33,540 bases of DNA. Origin: Clostridiales bacterium. GTDB taxonomy: Bacteria > Bacillota > Clostridia > Oscillospirales > Acutalibacteraceae. The stretch covers positions 1 to 33,540 of the forward strand of contig DUMT01000064.1 of the NCBI GenBank assembly GCA_012839705.1, read 5' to 3'. The notes under the pieces were generated by a model. That model was given only the letters and a program-made list of their open reading frames with translations, did no database searches and was not told the origin of the DNA. This document shows positions 6,058 to 14,827 of this stretch, one piece after another. The translations under genes and the position numbers were made by a program. How positions within the stretch are numbered: position 1 is the first letter of the stretch; the number at the start of each line of letters is the position of its first letter.

Positions 6058-8322
6058 TCAGTTGCACTTTGAATATCCGCAGTTGCGGCAGATGACACAG
6101 CCGCCCTCATGCTCAACCTTTGCTCCGCATTCAGGGCAGGTGCGCTGTTTGTCGTCCTCGCCTGGCTGCTCATTAGCCCTGTATTTTTCCGCCACTTCCG
6201 CAAAATGCGCACCGGCTTCCTTAAAGCCGTTGGTGGCAACCACCTTTTCAATTACCCGGGCTATCGCATCGGGGCAGGAGGTGCATTTCATGCCTTTCTG
6301 CCTGATGGTGGAGGGGCAACGGATTCCCCTGAGCTGGCTGACAATTGTCTTTACATCAATTCCGGAGCGCAGGGCTACGGATACAAGCCTTGCGGTAGCC
6401 TCTGACTGGGACGGGCATCCGCCGGCTTTGCCCGTGTTGGTGAACACCTCGCAAATGCCGTGGTCGTCGTAATTTACGGTGATATACAGGTTGCCGCAGC
6501 CTATACCCATCTTTTCGGTGATACCCTGGGTGATATCCGGGCGCGGACGGGGTACGATGGGCCTTGCAGGCATAACCTCAGGCGCCGCTTCCTTTTTCTC
6601 CTCGCTGTCGCTCTTCTTTGACGCAAGGTTTAAAACCTGGGAATCGCGGCTGCCGTCGCGGTAAATGGTAACGCCCTTGCAGCCGAGCTTGTATGCCAGC
6701 TTGTAAACCTGTGCAACATCCTCGACAGTAGCCTTGTTCGGGAAGTTGACGGTTTTGGAAACCGCGTTGTCGGTGTGGTTCTGGAATGCCGCCTGCATTT
6801 TGATATGGTACAGCGGGGAAATGTCGTGGGCGGCAACAAACACCCTGCGGATTTCTTCGGGGATTTCCTCGATATGGGCGATGGTCCCTTCCTCGGCTAT
6901 GCGGCGCATAAGCTCATCGGAGTAAAGGCCGCGTTTTTCAAGGACTTCCTTAAGGACAGGGTTAACCTCCAGCATTTCGGTGCCGTCCATAACACGGCGG
7001 ATATATACATAGGAAAATACCGGCTCGACTCCGGAGGATACGCCGCCTATGATAGACAGGGTACCGGTGGGAGCGATGGTGGTAACGGTAGCGTTGCGAA
7101 GGGGCACGCCGTCTTTGTATATGCTTTCCCCAAACAGCGGGAAGGCGCCGCGTACTTTGGCAAGTTCGGCACTCGCCTTCCTGCCGCAGTCGGTAATAAA
7201 CTTCATCAGGCGGTCCGCCAGGGCAACAGCCTCCTCGGAGTTATACGGGATACCGAGATACAAAAGCATGTCCGCCCAGCCCATGACGCCAAGGCCGATT
7301 TTCCTTGTCATCCGGGTAGTCTCGGCGATTTTCTCCAGCGGGAATTTGTTGGCGTCAATTACATTGTCCAGGAAATGCACGGCTTTTTCAACCGTTCTGG
7401 CAAGCTTGTCCCAATCCACCGCCGCCTTGCCTCTGGTGTATTTTATCATCTTGACCAGGTTTATTGAGCCCAGGTTGCAGCTTTCATAGGGCAAGAGCGG
7501 CTGCTCGCCGCAGGGGTTGGTGGATTCAATCTCCCCAATGGAGGGCACCACGTTGTCACGGTTCAGCCTGTCAAGGAAAATGATGCCAGGCTCACCGTTG
7601 CGCCATGCTGAATATACTATCTTATCAAAAACTTCCCGGGCATTGAGCTTACCCGTCACCTTTTTGGTGCTGGGGTCCACAAGGTCATAATCTTCGCCAT
7701 TTTCAACAGCCTGCATGAATGCCTCGGTAATGCCCACCGAGATATTAAAGTTGGTTATGTCGGCATTATTCTTTTTGCAATCGATAAACTCCATTATATC
7801 CGGATGGTCAACCCGCAGAATACCCATGTTGGCGCCGCGGCGGGTACCTCCCTGCTTGACTGCCTCGGTTGCCATGTTAAATACACGCATAAAGCTTACA
7901 GGGCCGCTGGCAACGCCGCCGGTGGTGTTGACGGTGCTGCCCTTCGGGCGCAGCCTTGAGAATGAAAATCCGGTGCCTCCTCCGGATTTATGTATAAGGG
8001 CAGCCTGCTTTACCGCCTCAAAAATAGCCTCCATACTGTCGTCTACAGGAAGTACAAAACAGGCAGAAAGCTGGCCAAGGGGGCGCCCCGCATTCATCAG
8101 CGTCGGGGAATTGGGCAAGAATTCCAAACTGGTCATCAACTCGTAAAATTCTTCTTCTACAGCCTTAATATCCTTGTCAGGCTCGTAATTTAAATCAGGC
8201 TGCGCGATTGTATGAGCAACCCGGCGGAACAAATCCTCGGGAGTTTCCAGCAGCCTTCCATCCTCTCCTTTTGCCAAATATCTGCGTTCGAGCACTGTCA
8301 GTGCGTTCTGCGTCAGATTCAT
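6058..8322 (-). CDS. nrdJ: Adenosylcobalamin-dependent class II ribonucleoside-diphosphate reductase
   Basis: This 754-residue enzyme makes deoxyribonucleotides using a B12-derived radical and needs no oxygen. Visible marks are SACFVLPVDDSM, the radical-site block NPCGEQPLLPYESCNLGSINL split across residues about 278-298, the substrate loop APTGTLSIIGG, and SGVEPVFSYVYIR. A C-terminal region has CTSC and then a zinc-ribbon-like tail CPECGAKVEHEGGC...CRNCGYSKCN, typical of long NrdJ proteins, where the terminal cysteines relay reductant. I start at ATG 8322 rather than the track's 8340: AAAGGGGAA sits eight bases before 8322, and the upstream ATG overlaps that ribosome site. It is transcribed alone, from a promoter covered by two NrdR boxes. 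No class I or III reductase and no nrdR gene is in the window. Confidence 0.95.
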   Translation of the reverse strand: MNLTQNALTVLERRYLAKGEDGRLLETPEDLFRRVAHTIAQPDLNYEPDKDIKAVEEEFYELMTSLEFLPNSPTLMNAGRPLGQLSACFVLPVDDSMEAIFEAVKQAALIHKSGGGTGFSFSRLRPKGSTVNTTGGVASGPVSFMRVFNMATEAVKQGGTRRGANMGILRVDHPDIMEFIDCKKNNADITNFNISVGITEAFMQAVENGEDYDLVDPSTKKVTGKLNAREVFDKIVYSAWRNGEPGIIFLDRLNRDNVVPSIGEIESTNPCGEQPLLPYESCNLGSINLVKMIKYTRGKAAVDWDKLARTVEKAVHFLDNVIDANKFPLEKIAETTRMTRKIGLGVMGWADMLLYLGIPYNSEEAVALADRLMKFITDCGRKASAELAKVRGAFPLFGESIYKDGVPLRNATVTTIAPTGTLSIIGGVSSGVEPVFSYVYIRRVMDGTEMLEVNPVLKEVLEKRGLYSDELMRRIAEEGTIAHIEEIPEEIRRVFVAAHDISPLYHIKMQAAFQNHTDNAVSKTVNFPNKATVEDVAQVYKLAYKLGCKGVTIYRDGSRDSQVLNLASKKSDSEEKKEAAPEVMPARPIVPRPRPDITQGITEKMGIGCGNLYITVNYDDHGICEVFTNTGKAGGCPSQSEATARLVSVALRSGIDVKTIVSQLRGIRCPSTIRQKGMKCTSCPDAIARVIEKVVATNGFKEAGAHFAEVAEKYRANEQPGEDDKQRTCPECGAKVEHEGGCVICRNCGYSKCN

Positions 8323-8400
8323 TGTCAATTCCCCTTTCATTCTCTTTGCTAGTCCTGGTAACTTTTAACCGCTGATTTATTACATCTAGTATAAACTGCG

Positions 8401-8416
8401 CTCCAATATAAAGTAT
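8401..8416. promoter_or_regulatory. NrdR box 1 (downstream operator of nrdJ)
   Basis: On the minus strand this reads ATACTTTATATTGGAG, matching the better box at 8433-8448 (ATACTATATATTGTAT) at 13 of 16 positions. Its centre is 32 bp from that of the other box, the three-helical-turn spacing known for paired NrdR sites upstream of ribonucleotide reductase genes. Confidence 0.75.
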
Positions 8417-8432
8417 TGTAATATTGGGCGTC

Positions 8433-8448
8433 ATACTATATATTGTAT
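8433..8448. promoter_or_regulatory. NrdR box 2 overlapping the nrdJ -10 element
   Basis: ATACTATATATTGTAT is a 16-bp near-perfect palindrome with one mismatched pair, agreeing with the AT-rich NrdR consensus. It contains the whole -10 hexamer of the nrdJ promoter, so binding of NrdR-(d)ATP would block RNA polymerase. Confidence 0.82.
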
Positions 8449-8470
8449 TTGCGGCACCGTAAACTGTCAA
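8442..8470 (-). promoter_or_regulatory. nrdJ promoter
   Basis: TTGACA (8470-8465), a 17-base spacer and TACAAT (8447-8442) on the minus strand: a perfect -35 and five of six -10 positions. The transcript would start near 8435 with a leader of about 113 nt. The rest of the 311-bp gap 8323-8633 holds the MATE promoter and nothing else recognised. Confidence 0.8.
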
Positions 8471-8546
8471 GTATGAATATAACCAAAATTTTTCAAATTT
8501 TTGCATTAATACGGACGAAATAATTCTCCCGACAATAATCTTGATA

Positions 8547-8575
8547 TTGCAATAAAATTCGACGGGTGATATACT
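8547..8575 (+). promoter_or_regulatory. Promoter of the MATE gene
   Basis: TTGCAA (8547-8552), 17 bases, then TATACT (8570-8575) preceded by TGA, an extended -10 (TGnTATACT). Start predicted near 8582, about 50 bases before the ATG. Confidence 0.6.
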
Positions 8576-8633
8576 GAAAATTAGTTAAAATACCATCAAA
8601 TTTTATTATAATTTTTTTTGGAGCCGTGAGCCT

Positions 8634-10037
8634 ATGCTGGAAGTATCGGCATCACTTCGATTTAAGCTTTGGATATCAAAAGTTTTAGACCGGTACTTAT
8701 CCGGCGAGCATTTGAATTACCGGCAGGTAATCGCAATAATCATACCACTGTTTTTTGACCAGCTTTTCAACGGTATCATATCGATGCTTAACACCGCCAT
8801 GATAAGCTCCTCCGGCACCGCAGCAGTAGCGGCCGTCAGCATGGTGGATTCGTTAAATGTCATCATGCTGAATATCTTTATCGGCATAGCCACCGGAGGC
8901 ACGGTTATAGTAGCCCAGTACTACGGGGCGGGCAAGGCGGAATCGGTCACAAAGGCCGCTGCCAACGCCGTTGCCGCTGTGATTTTTTCCGCTGTAATTA
9001 TTAGCATTGTCCTGACAGGGTTTCACGATTCTGTTTTAACCCTGCTGTTCAAAAGTGCGGAACCGGATGTCTTTGCCAATGCCAAGATTTATCTTATCGG
9101 CAGCGCCCTGTCTTACCCTTTTGTGTCGGTGATTGACGCGATAAGCGGCGTGTTGAGGGGCATTGGTAATTCAAAGTCATATTTCTGGCTTTCCCTGATA
9201 AAGAACGGCTCAAACCTGCTCTTTAATATAATTTTCCTTAAAATATTCAATTTTGGAATCATCGGGCTTATTCTATCCATTATTTTATCCCGTTTCCTGG
9301 GAATGTGCTGTGCATTTATCTACATAAGGCTTCTAAACAGGCAGATTGTACTGCATTTCAGGGATTTGCTGAAAATCGACTGCAAAATGCTAAGGCGAAT
9401 TATGTTTATCGGCATCCCCTCGGCAGGGGAGCAGGTATTTTTCAACGCCGGAAAGCTTATTACCCAGTCCTTTATCGTAACGATGGGGACCGGAGCCCTT
9501 GCGATAAACGCTATCTGCAATTCACTGATGGTGCTGATGGAAACCGGCGGGCTGGGCCTTAGCCTGGCGATTGTAACCGTTGTGGGAATATCCTTAGGCC
9601 ATGGGGATTACAAAAGCGCAAAGAAATATGTACGGGTATTCTTAATTCTGGGTTCCATTTCGGTTGCGCTTACCTGTTTGATAATGTTGCCTTTGCTATC
9701 CCCCCTGATCGGTTTCTTTTCACCGGAACCGCAGCTTTTGCCGGAAATAATGAGGATTTGCTATATTTGCTCAGTCACAACCCCGCTGTTCTGGTGTTTA
9801 AGCTTCGTCAGCCCCGCCGCCCTCAGGGCCGCGGGCGACGGGCGGTTTGTATTAGTCTCCTCCCTGATAAGCATGTGGACCCTCAGGGTAGTGCTGGGAT
9901 ATGTCCTGGGCATTGTTTTCAAGCTCGGCATCCTTGGCGTATGGCTTGCGATGTTTATTGAATGGGTGCTGCGGGGGCTGATGTACAATATAAGGCTTAT
10001 GGGCAAAAAATGGCTTTCCCACAAGCTGATAGATTAA
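8634..10037 (+). CDS. MATE family multidrug/sodium antiporter
   Basis: A 467-residue membrane protein with about twelve hydrophobic helices in two homologous halves, the MATE layout. The first half starts RQVIAIIIPLFFDQLFNGI, where MATE proteins have their first helix, followed by STAMI-like MLNTAMISSSGTAAVAAVSM and later GGTVIVAQYYGAGK, a well conserved MATE region near residues 85-103. The second half repeats it with GIPSAGEQVFFNAGKLI and SLGHGDYKSAKKY. Such proteins export cationic compounds in exchange for Na+ or H+; the cargo cannot be inferred. ATG at 8634 has GGAG ten bases upstream. It is monocistronic with its own promoter and terminator. No regulator is adjacent. Confidence 0.93.
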   Translation: MLEVSASLRFKLWISKVLDRYLSGEHLNYRQVIAIIIPLFFDQLFNGIISMLNTAMISSSGTAAVAAVSMVDSLNVIMLNIFIGIATGGTVIVAQYYGAGKAESVTKAAANAVAAVIFSAVIISIVLTGFHDSVLTLLFKSAEPDVFANAKIYLIGSALSYPFVSVIDAISGVLRGIGNSKSYFWLSLIKNGSNLLFNIIFLKIFNFGIIGLILSIILSRFLGMCCAFIYIRLLNRQIVLHFRDLLKIDCKMLRRIMFIGIPSAGEQVFFNAGKLITQSFIVTMGTGALAINAICNSLMVLMETGGLGLSLAIVTVVGISLGHGDYKSAKKYVRVFLILGSISVALTCLIMLPLLSPLIGFFSPEPQLLPEIMRICYICSVTTPLFWCLSFVSPAALRAAGDGRFVLVSSLISMWTLRVVLGYVLGIVFKLGILGVWLAMFIEWVLRGLMYNIRLMGKKWLSHKLID

Positions 10038-10047
10038 ATAAATTAGT

Positions 10048-10084
10048 AAAATCCCATCCGCTTTATTTGCGGATGGGATTTTTT
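10048..10084. terminator. Bidirectional terminator, MATE gene / DUF3298 gene
   Basis: AAAATCCCATCCGC-TTTATTT-GCGGATGGGATTTTTTT: a 14-bp perfect stem with T-runs on both strands. It separates the convergent MATE and DUF3298 genes. Confidence 0.9.
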
Positions 10085-10097
10085 AACGGCACAAAAT

Positions 10098-10787
10098 CTA
10101 TACTGTGAGGATGTCAATTAAATACCTGTTTAGATTTTTTAAAGGGATTGCAAACTCCACAATGCCCGCTTCCCTTGAAAACCAGGTCAGTTCGGGGATA
10201 ATCACCACTAAATCTGTATCGGTGATATAAAAATCGCAATCTTCGCAAACTTCGGGTTTCAGTTTTTGAATGGATTTTGAAAGCCCCCGCTCATTGATTT
10301 GGGCTGCTATCTCACTGTTTACGCATCCAAGCCCCTCCTCGCTGTTTTTGAACAAATCGGAAATTTTTAATATTTTGCCGCTGGAGGTATAAAAGGTAAA
10401 GCCCTTTTTAGCCTGGGATTTGTAGGAATCCCCACAGCTTAAAGTTTCCAACAGCAAAAGGCTTGCTATCCCGCCGCTGTTTCTTTTGACTTCGTAATCA
10501 AAAGTGCCTTCAGCTTTTGATTGCCCCGGCCTGTCGCCGGACGGCAACCTTATAGACAAGGCTTTTGTGCGGTAGAGGGACTGCTGCGCAATCTCGTAAA
10601 TCTGGGCGTTAAGGGATTTTTGGGCATTGCTGTCCCCTATTCCAAAAAAGCGGGGATAACTGGCGTTAAAAACAAAATTTTCACCGGCTGTGCCTTCGCT
10701 GACCGAGCTTATTGCAATATCCCCGATATTGGTCAGCGTTGCGGTGGACAGAATTACCGCAGCAAAAATCTCAAATAACCGCCGCAT
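10098..10787 (-). CDS. Secreted DUF4163/DUF3298 (RsiV-like) domain protein
   Basis: The 229-residue protein has an N-terminal signal or anchor (residues 1 to about 22) and then the pattern of the paired DUF4163-DUF3298 fold: FVFNASYPRFFGIGDSNAQKSLNAQI resembles the DUF4163 start, and GFTFYTSSGKILKISDLFKN followed by INSEIAAQI-like sequence and the FAIPLKNL ending resembles DUF3298. This fold occurs in the lysozyme-sensing anti-sigma factor RsiV and in peptidoglycan deacetylase PdaC, usually outside the membrane. No deacetylase or sigma-binding domain is present, so a binding or sensing role is only a guess. Four cysteines (three as CX9CX2C-like clusters) could form disulfides. Start ATG at 10787, six bases after AGGAGG, is better than the track's TTG one codon earlier. 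Transcribed divergently from the M23 gene. Confidence 0.7.
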   Translation of the reverse strand: MRRLFEIFAAVILSTATLTNIGDIAISSVSEGTAGENFVFNASYPRFFGIGDSNAQKSLNAQIYEIAQQSLYRTKALSIRLPSGDRPGQSKAEGTFDYEVKRNSGGIASLLLLETLSCGDSYKSQAKKGFTFYTSSGKILKISDLFKNSEEGLGCVNSEIAAQINERGLSKSIQKLKPEVCEDCDFYITDTDLVVIIPELTWFSREAGIVEFAIPLKNLNRYLIDILTV

Positions 10788-10985
10788 CAACTCCCTCCTT
10801 TAAGCCGAAGTCAATGCGCCTTTTGGTTTTGTGCCGGGGAAACTTAATAGTTCCCATTCTTATCTTAACCTGATTTGCCCGGTGTTTTTATGGAAATTAC
10901 TTTCGTGAATAATTTACAATGATTAATTTGGGTTTTATGGAAAAATTATTTTTCAAAAGCCTTTTTCCAGCCTTTTTGGGGTATT

Positions 10986-11013
10986 TTAACTTTCCTGATC
11001 TCATAAATATATA
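10986..11013 (+). promoter_or_regulatory. Possible promoter of the M23 peptidase gene
   Basis: TTAACT, 16 bases, TATATA (with TATAAA overlapping two bases later) on the plus strand, about 50 bases upstream of the ATG. The match is moderate. The rest of gap 10788-11070 shows only a short GGGAA/TTCCC hairpin near 10837-10856. Confidence 0.4.
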
Positions 11014-11070
11014 AACGGTTATTGTTTTAAGGTTAGTCCCTGCAACTGTGAAAGAAAGGCGTGAATTCAT

Positions 11071-12117
11071 ATGGTGCTTGTTGTCCGCCAGAAGAAGCTG
11101 GTTCATGCCGCTGCAATTTTTTTTGCAGCAATTTTATTTATTAGCTCAGCCTGTTTTATTTATTCGCAGACGGTTGCAGCCAATACCAGCCAAGCAGAAG
11201 AGGAACAGAAGGATGACTTTATCAAATGGGTTGATTTCAACGTTACATACGAGGCGCTGGATTACGCCATAAAGCTGGATATAAAATACCACGACAGCGA
11301 AACGCCGGTGAGCTTTATCAGCCTTTTGGCGTATATGGCGGCAAAGAACGGCAACAATTTTAAAAAATTCAAAACCTCGCAGCTGGACGCGGTGGTAGAA
11401 CAGTTAAAAGCCGGCAAGACAATGGAGGAACTGGCGGCAAACCTCAAATACTATGACTACTACCTTGAAGCCTTCACCGCCGCCCTTTCGGGGCTTGTGG
11501 GAACATATGAAATCGAGGTGAAGGACGAAAACACCGACACCGGCAAGAGGTGGGAGCGAAGATACGGGATTAAGGCTTTTTCCCCCATTGCTAAGGGGTT
11601 TTATTACAACGATTTTGACGATTTCGGGGTCAGCAGGACTTACGGGTTCAAGCGCCGGCACCTGGGGCACGACATGATGGGCTCCGTCGGCACCCCGATA
11701 ATCGCCGTTGAAGGCGGCAGGGTGGAAGCCCTCGGCTGGAACCAGTACGGAGGTTGGCGCATCGGCATACGCAGCCACGACAATAAAAGGTATTACTACT
11801 ACGCCCATCTCAGAAAAGATTTCCCTTTCAACAAATCCCTTAAAGTGGGCTCAATTGTAAAGCCCGGTGATGTCATCGGGTATATGGGAAGGACGGGGTA
11901 CAGCATAAAGGAAAACGTCAACAATATCCGCCAGACCCACCTTCACATCGGGCTGCAGCTTATATTTGACGAATCCCAGAAGGAATCCACCAACGAAATC
12001 TGGATTGACATATACCCGATTATTCAGCTCCTCAGCCGCCACAGGAGCGAGGTTGTAAAGGACCCCGAAACCAAGGAATACAAAAGGGTTTACGATATCC
12101 GCGAAATATTGGAATAA
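11071..12117 (+). CDS. Membrane-anchored M23 (LytM-type) metallopeptidase
   Basis: This 348-residue protein has a single N-terminal membrane anchor or uncleaved signal (about 10-34), an acidic linker, a helical region (50-145) and a C-terminal M23 domain. The zinc-site pattern is complete: H197xxxD201 in RHLGHDMMG, His246 in YYYYAHL and H290xH292 in THLHIGL. Such enzymes cut peptide cross-links in the cell wall on the outer face. With intact ligands it should be active, unlike the degenerate SpoIIQ-type proteins. The tail after the domain (EIWIDIYPIIQLL onward) is common in clostridial members. ATG at 11071 has GAAAGGCG upstream. It is monocistronic, diverging from the DUF3298 gene. Whether it acts in growth, division or sporulation is not shown. 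Confidence 0.9.
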   Translation: MVLVVRQKKLVHAAAIFFAAILFISSACFIYSQTVAANTSQAEEEQKDDFIKWVDFNVTYEALDYAIKLDIKYHDSETPVSFISLLAYMAAKNGNNFKKFKTSQLDAVVEQLKAGKTMEELAANLKYYDYYLEAFTAALSGLVGTYEIEVKDENTDTGKRWERRYGIKAFSPIAKGFYYNDFDDFGVSRTYGFKRRHLGHDMMGSVGTPIIAVEGGRVEALGWNQYGGWRIGIRSHDNKRYYYYAHLRKDFPFNKSLKVGSIVKPGDVIGYMGRTGYSIKENVNNIRQTHLHIGLQLIFDESQKESTNEIWIDIYPIIQLLSRHRSEVVKDPETKEYKRVYDIREILE

Positions 12118-12121
12118 AACC

Positions 12122-12157
12122 AACAGGGCATATCCCTTTCCGGATATGCCCTGTTTA
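12122..12157. terminator. Bidirectional terminator, M23 gene / degV-family gene
   Basis: AACAGGGCATATCC-CTTTCC-GGATATGCCCTGTTT: 14-bp perfect stem, short T-run. It lies 4 bp after the M23 stop and 13 bp beyond the end of the convergent DegV gene. Confidence 0.82.
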
Positions 12158-12169
12158 AATATAATTTTC

Positions 12170-13018
12170 TTATTTTGCTATAAATGCTATACCAGTACAC
12201 CCAGGGCCTGCATGGGTGCCCACTATCGGGCCGATATCCGAGGCGTGGATTTCCCCGTTTTCCCAACCCTCAAACTCCTGTTTATACAGCGAAATCAGCT
12301 CCTCCATCCCGCCGGGAAAATCGGAGTGGCCGAAGTACACAGGATAGCTGAAATCTATGCCGTCCTTCTTTGCGTAGGACAAAACAGCCTGGTATCCAGC
12401 CTTAATCCCCCGCGCCTTGTCGATGCCTATAACCTTTCCTTCCTGTATGCAGATTATGGGTTTGATTCCAAGCAGGGTACCCACCACGGCTCCTGCCGAG
12501 GAAAGCCTGCCGCCCATTTTCAAATACTTCAAATCGCCCACTACGGCATAAAGCCTTACACGCTCCTTAATGCTTTCTATCTGCTCGGCAATGCTTTTCG
12601 CGTCCAAACCCTGGTTTCTCAAACGCACTGCGATTTCTACCAACAGCCCCAAACCAAAGGTGACGTTCAGGGTATTAACTACATAAATCGGTGCGCCGGG
12701 GAACTGTTCCTTTGCCACCAGGGCGTTATTATATGTACCGCTCATATGCCTTGAGATAGGCAGTACAACTATTTCATCCCCGGCATCCAGATATTCTTTA
12801 AAAACTTCCTCAAATTCAATCGGGTTTATCTGGACGGTTTTGGGCAGCTCCGTGGCAGTATACATCAATTGATAAAACTGCTGGATGGTAAGGTCCTGCC
12901 CGTCCACATACTCGTCATCCCCGAATATCACCTTAAAAGGCATTATTTTAATGTCCCATTCCTTTTGAATGGAAAACGGATGATCGCAGGAACTGTCTGT
13001 AATTATCCTAACAGCCAT
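12170..13018 (-). CDS. DegV family fatty-acid-binding protein
   Basis: This 282-residue cytoplasmic protein belongs to the DegV/FakB family. It shows the opening VRIITDSSCD, the TSQ-loop equivalent PKTVQINPIEFEE, ISRHMSGTYNNA, LKYLKMGGRLS and the closing GTHAGPGC. FakB members hold a fatty acid for phosphorylation by the kinase FakA so that exogenous or recycled fatty acids enter phospholipid synthesis. No fakA is adjacent, and bacteria of this group usually carry several DegV paralogues, so the ligand is unknown. Ser104 and Thr106 of the SGT motif would sit at the head-group site as in other members. ATG at 13018 has GAGGTT six to eight bases upstream. It appears monocistronic. Confidence 0.92.
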   Translation of the reverse strand: MAVRIITDSSCDHPFSIQKEWDIKIMPFKVIFGDDEYVDGQDLTIQQFYQLMYTATELPKTVQINPIEFEEVFKEYLDAGDEIVVLPISRHMSGTYNNALVAKEQFPGAPIYVVNTLNVTFGLGLLVEIAVRLRNQGLDAKSIAEQIESIKERVRLYAVVGDLKYLKMGGRLSSAGAVVGTLLGIKPIICIQEGKVIGIDKARGIKAGYQAVLSYAKKDGIDFSYPVYFGHSDFPGGMEELISLYKQEFEGWENGEIHASDIGPIVGTHAGPGCTGIAFIAK

Positions 13019-13100
13019 ACCTAACCTCTTTTCATATTGTAATTATTCAATCACCGAAAGCTGCGGCGTTTAAAACCCTTAAGCCCTCGGTGTTTTACTA

Positions 13101-13129
13101 AAGTTATCATAAATTAGTTTGATTGTCAA
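13101..13129 (-). promoter_or_regulatory. Possible promoter of the degV-family gene
   Basis: Minus strand TTGACA (13129-13124), 17 bases, then a weak -10 TAACTT preceded by TGA (extended -10). Between it and the start codon, CACCGA (13052-13057) and TCGGTG (13087-13092) could form a leader hairpin. Confidence 0.4.
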
Positions 13130-13185
13130 GATAATTTGTTCAGGCTACTACATTCTATTATATGATGAGGTTTATGTATGATATG

Positions 13186-13236
13186 AAAAAACTTTAAAAC
13201 ATCCGTATCTGCCGTTCGGATGTTTTAAAGTTTTTT
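13186..13236. terminator. Strong terminator of the amino-acid ABC operon
   Basis: A 20-bp perfect stem, AAAAAACTTTAAAACATCCG paired with its complement, around an 11-base loop, ending two bases beyond the ABC ATPase stop codon. Because of the flanking A and T runs it would also work on the plus strand. Confidence 0.9.
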
Positions 13237-13237
13237 A

Positions 13238-14005
13238 CTATCTCTGGCTGAATCTTGATAAGAAGGCTTTTGTGCGCTCGCTTTGGGGGTTTTCGATTAC
13301 CTGTTTTGGGTCCCCCTGTTCCACAATTACCCCTTCGTCCATGAATATTACCCTGTCGGAAACATCCCTGGCAAATGCCATTTCGTGGGTGACGATTATC
13401 ATGGTCATTTTTTCCTCTGCAAGGTTGCGTATAACCTTTAAAATCTCGCCGGTAAGCTCCGGGTCCAGGGCGGAGGTAGGCTCGTCAAAAAATAGTATGT
13501 CGGGGTGCATCGCAAGGGCGCGGGCAATTGCGACCCGCTGCTGCTGACCTCCCGAAAGCTCGCAGGGATAGGCGTTCGCCTTTTCTGCCAGCCCAACCTT
13601 GTCTAATAGCGCCATGGCTTCCTTTTCCGCCTCATCCCGGCTTTTGCCCGCCACATGGATGGGCGCCTCGGTTATATTCCTCAATACTGAAAAATGGGGA
13701 AACAGGTTGAAATTCTGGAACACCAGCCCAAATTTCCGCCTAATCTGCTGCAAAACAGGGGCAGGGCTGTAAACCGCTTTGCCGCTTGCAGCATCATTCT
13801 TCGCCATCACCAAATCCTCATAGGCAATATACCCTGAATCAATCCTCTCAAGAAGGGTAAGGCAGCGAAGCAGGGTGGATTTTCCCGAACCGGAGGGGCC
13901 AATAATGGACAAGACCTCCCCCTGGGAAATGTCAAAGGATATGCCCCGCAGCACAGGGTTTTTCCCAAAGGATTTTTGAATATCTGTTGCTTGTAATACC
14001 TTCAT
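13238..14005 (-). CDS. Polar amino-acid ABC transporter ATP-binding protein (GlnQ/HisP type)
   Basis: This 255-residue ATPase has Walker [10 protein letters not shown] (about 37-45), Q-loop [10 protein letters not shown], signature [15 protein letters not shown], Walker [14 protein letters not shown] and H-loop TIIVTHEM-type IIVTHEM. The NLFPH after the Q-loop is typical of the polar amino-acid uptake family. The track starts at 14086 and runs back over the permease gene; I use ATG 14005 ([14 protein letters not shown]), the usual family start, with GAAAGG 11 bases upstream and a 28-bp gap after the permease. Last gene of the SBP-permease-ATPase operon. The transported amino acid cannot be told from the ATPase. 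Confidence 0.95.
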   Translation of the reverse strand: MKVLQATDIQKSFGKNPVLRGISFDISQGEVLSIIGPSGSGKSTLLRCLTLLERIDSGYIAYEDLVMAKNDAASGKAVYSPAPVLQQIRRKFGLVFQNFNLFPHFSVLRNITEAPIHVAGKSRDEAEKEAMALLDKVGLAEKANAYPCELSGGQQQRVAIARALAMHPDILFFDEPTSALDPELTGEILKVIRNLAEEKMTMIIVTHEMAFARDVSDRVIFMDEGVIVEQGDPKQVIENPQSERTKAFLSRFSQR

Positions 14006-14033
14006 GGCCAAACCAAACCTTTCAATAACCCGT

Positions 14034-14714
14034 TTAACTGTAATACCCAAGGCGTTTTTCGGCTGCGGCAAAGCATCTGGACACAACCGCGTTCATTAAA
14101 AGATAGAATATGCCGGCAATCACCACTGGCAGGACAGACACATAGAATGCCTGCATTTTCTCGGCATAGGAGGTAATCTCCACAACACCGATAATCCGGG
14201 CAAGGGCGGTGTCCTTAACAAGGGTCATAAACTCGTTTCCCATGGGCGGCAGGATTTTCCGCACCACCTGGGGCAAGATTATCCTGAAAAATGTCTGCTT
14301 TTTTGAAAACCCCAGCACGTTGGCGGCTTCCCTCTGCCCTGCGGGGATGCTTTCTATACCACCGCGGTAGATTTCCGCAAAATAGGCAGCATAGTTTAAG
14401 GTAAAGGAGAATATCGCAACCTGAAGGCGGGAGAAAGTCACACTGGCCCCGAACGCATTGAAAAGCAGATTCTCAATGGCGGGCTTTACCCCATACATAA
14501 AGAATATAAGCTGCAGCATAAGGGGGGTTCCACGCATCACAAGCAGGTACCCCCTCATTATGTAGGACACCGGGCGGATGCGGGACATCCTGATAACAGC
14601 CGTCAGCAGCCCCAATGGCAGGGCAAAAAGCAGGGTCATAAAAAACAGTTGGAGGGTCGTTAAAGCATTCGACGTCAACTGCAGTGTAAAATTCAGGATT
14701 TTATCCCAAGTCAT
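14034..14714 (-). CDS. Polar amino-acid ABC transporter permease (HisM/GlnP type)
   Basis: A 226-residue inner-membrane permease with about five helices. It starts with the family's [23 protein letters not shown] helix and has [15 protein letters not shown] (about 61-75). The ATPase-coupling EAA loop reads [24 protein letters not shown] (about 127-150), close to the consensus for the HisM/GlnP family. It would form a homodimeric or paired channel with the ATPase encoded next to it. ATG at 14714 has GTGAGGTTAG upstream. It follows the binding protein gene by 113 bp, in which a hairpin may lower downstream expression. Only one permease gene is present, so it probably works as a homodimer. Confidence 0.94.
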   Translation of the reverse strand: MTWDKILNFTLQLTSNALTTLQLFFMTLLFALPLGLLTAVIRMSRIRPVSYIMRGYLLVMRGTPLMLQLIFFMYGVKPAIENLLFNAFGASVTFSRLQVAIFSFTLNYAAYFAEIYRGGIESIPAGQREAANVLGFSKKQTFFRIILPQVVRKILPPMGNEFMTLVKDTALARIIGVVEITSYAEKMQAFYVSVLPVVIAGIFYLLMNAVVSRCFAAAEKRLGYYS

Positions 14715-14771
14715 AAGCTAACCTCACAAACAAATTTCCAATAAATGTATTATTTTCTATACAAGCATTTA

Positions 14772-14800
14772 AACACCTGCCGCAAAATGCGGCAGGTGTT
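14772..14800 (-). terminator. Intercistronic hairpin between binding protein and permease genes
   Basis: AACACCTGCCGCA-AAA-TGCGGCAGGTGTT: 13-bp perfect stem and 3-base loop, followed on the minus strand by TTTAAATG, too few Ts for a full terminator. In such operons it would protect the abundant binding-protein mRNA and let only part of the transcripts continue. Confidence 0.65.
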
Positions 14801-14827
14801 GGGCAATTAAAACAATTGTGAAATATT

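Noticed and set aside
6775-7467. 230-codon plus ORF opposite nrdJ
   Set aside because: Shadow of the nrdJ coding frame with no signals of its own.
8323-8434. Cobalamin riboswitch in the nrdJ leader
   Set aside because: The leader is only about 113 nt and I could not find the conserved B12-box; NrdR boxes explain the region better.
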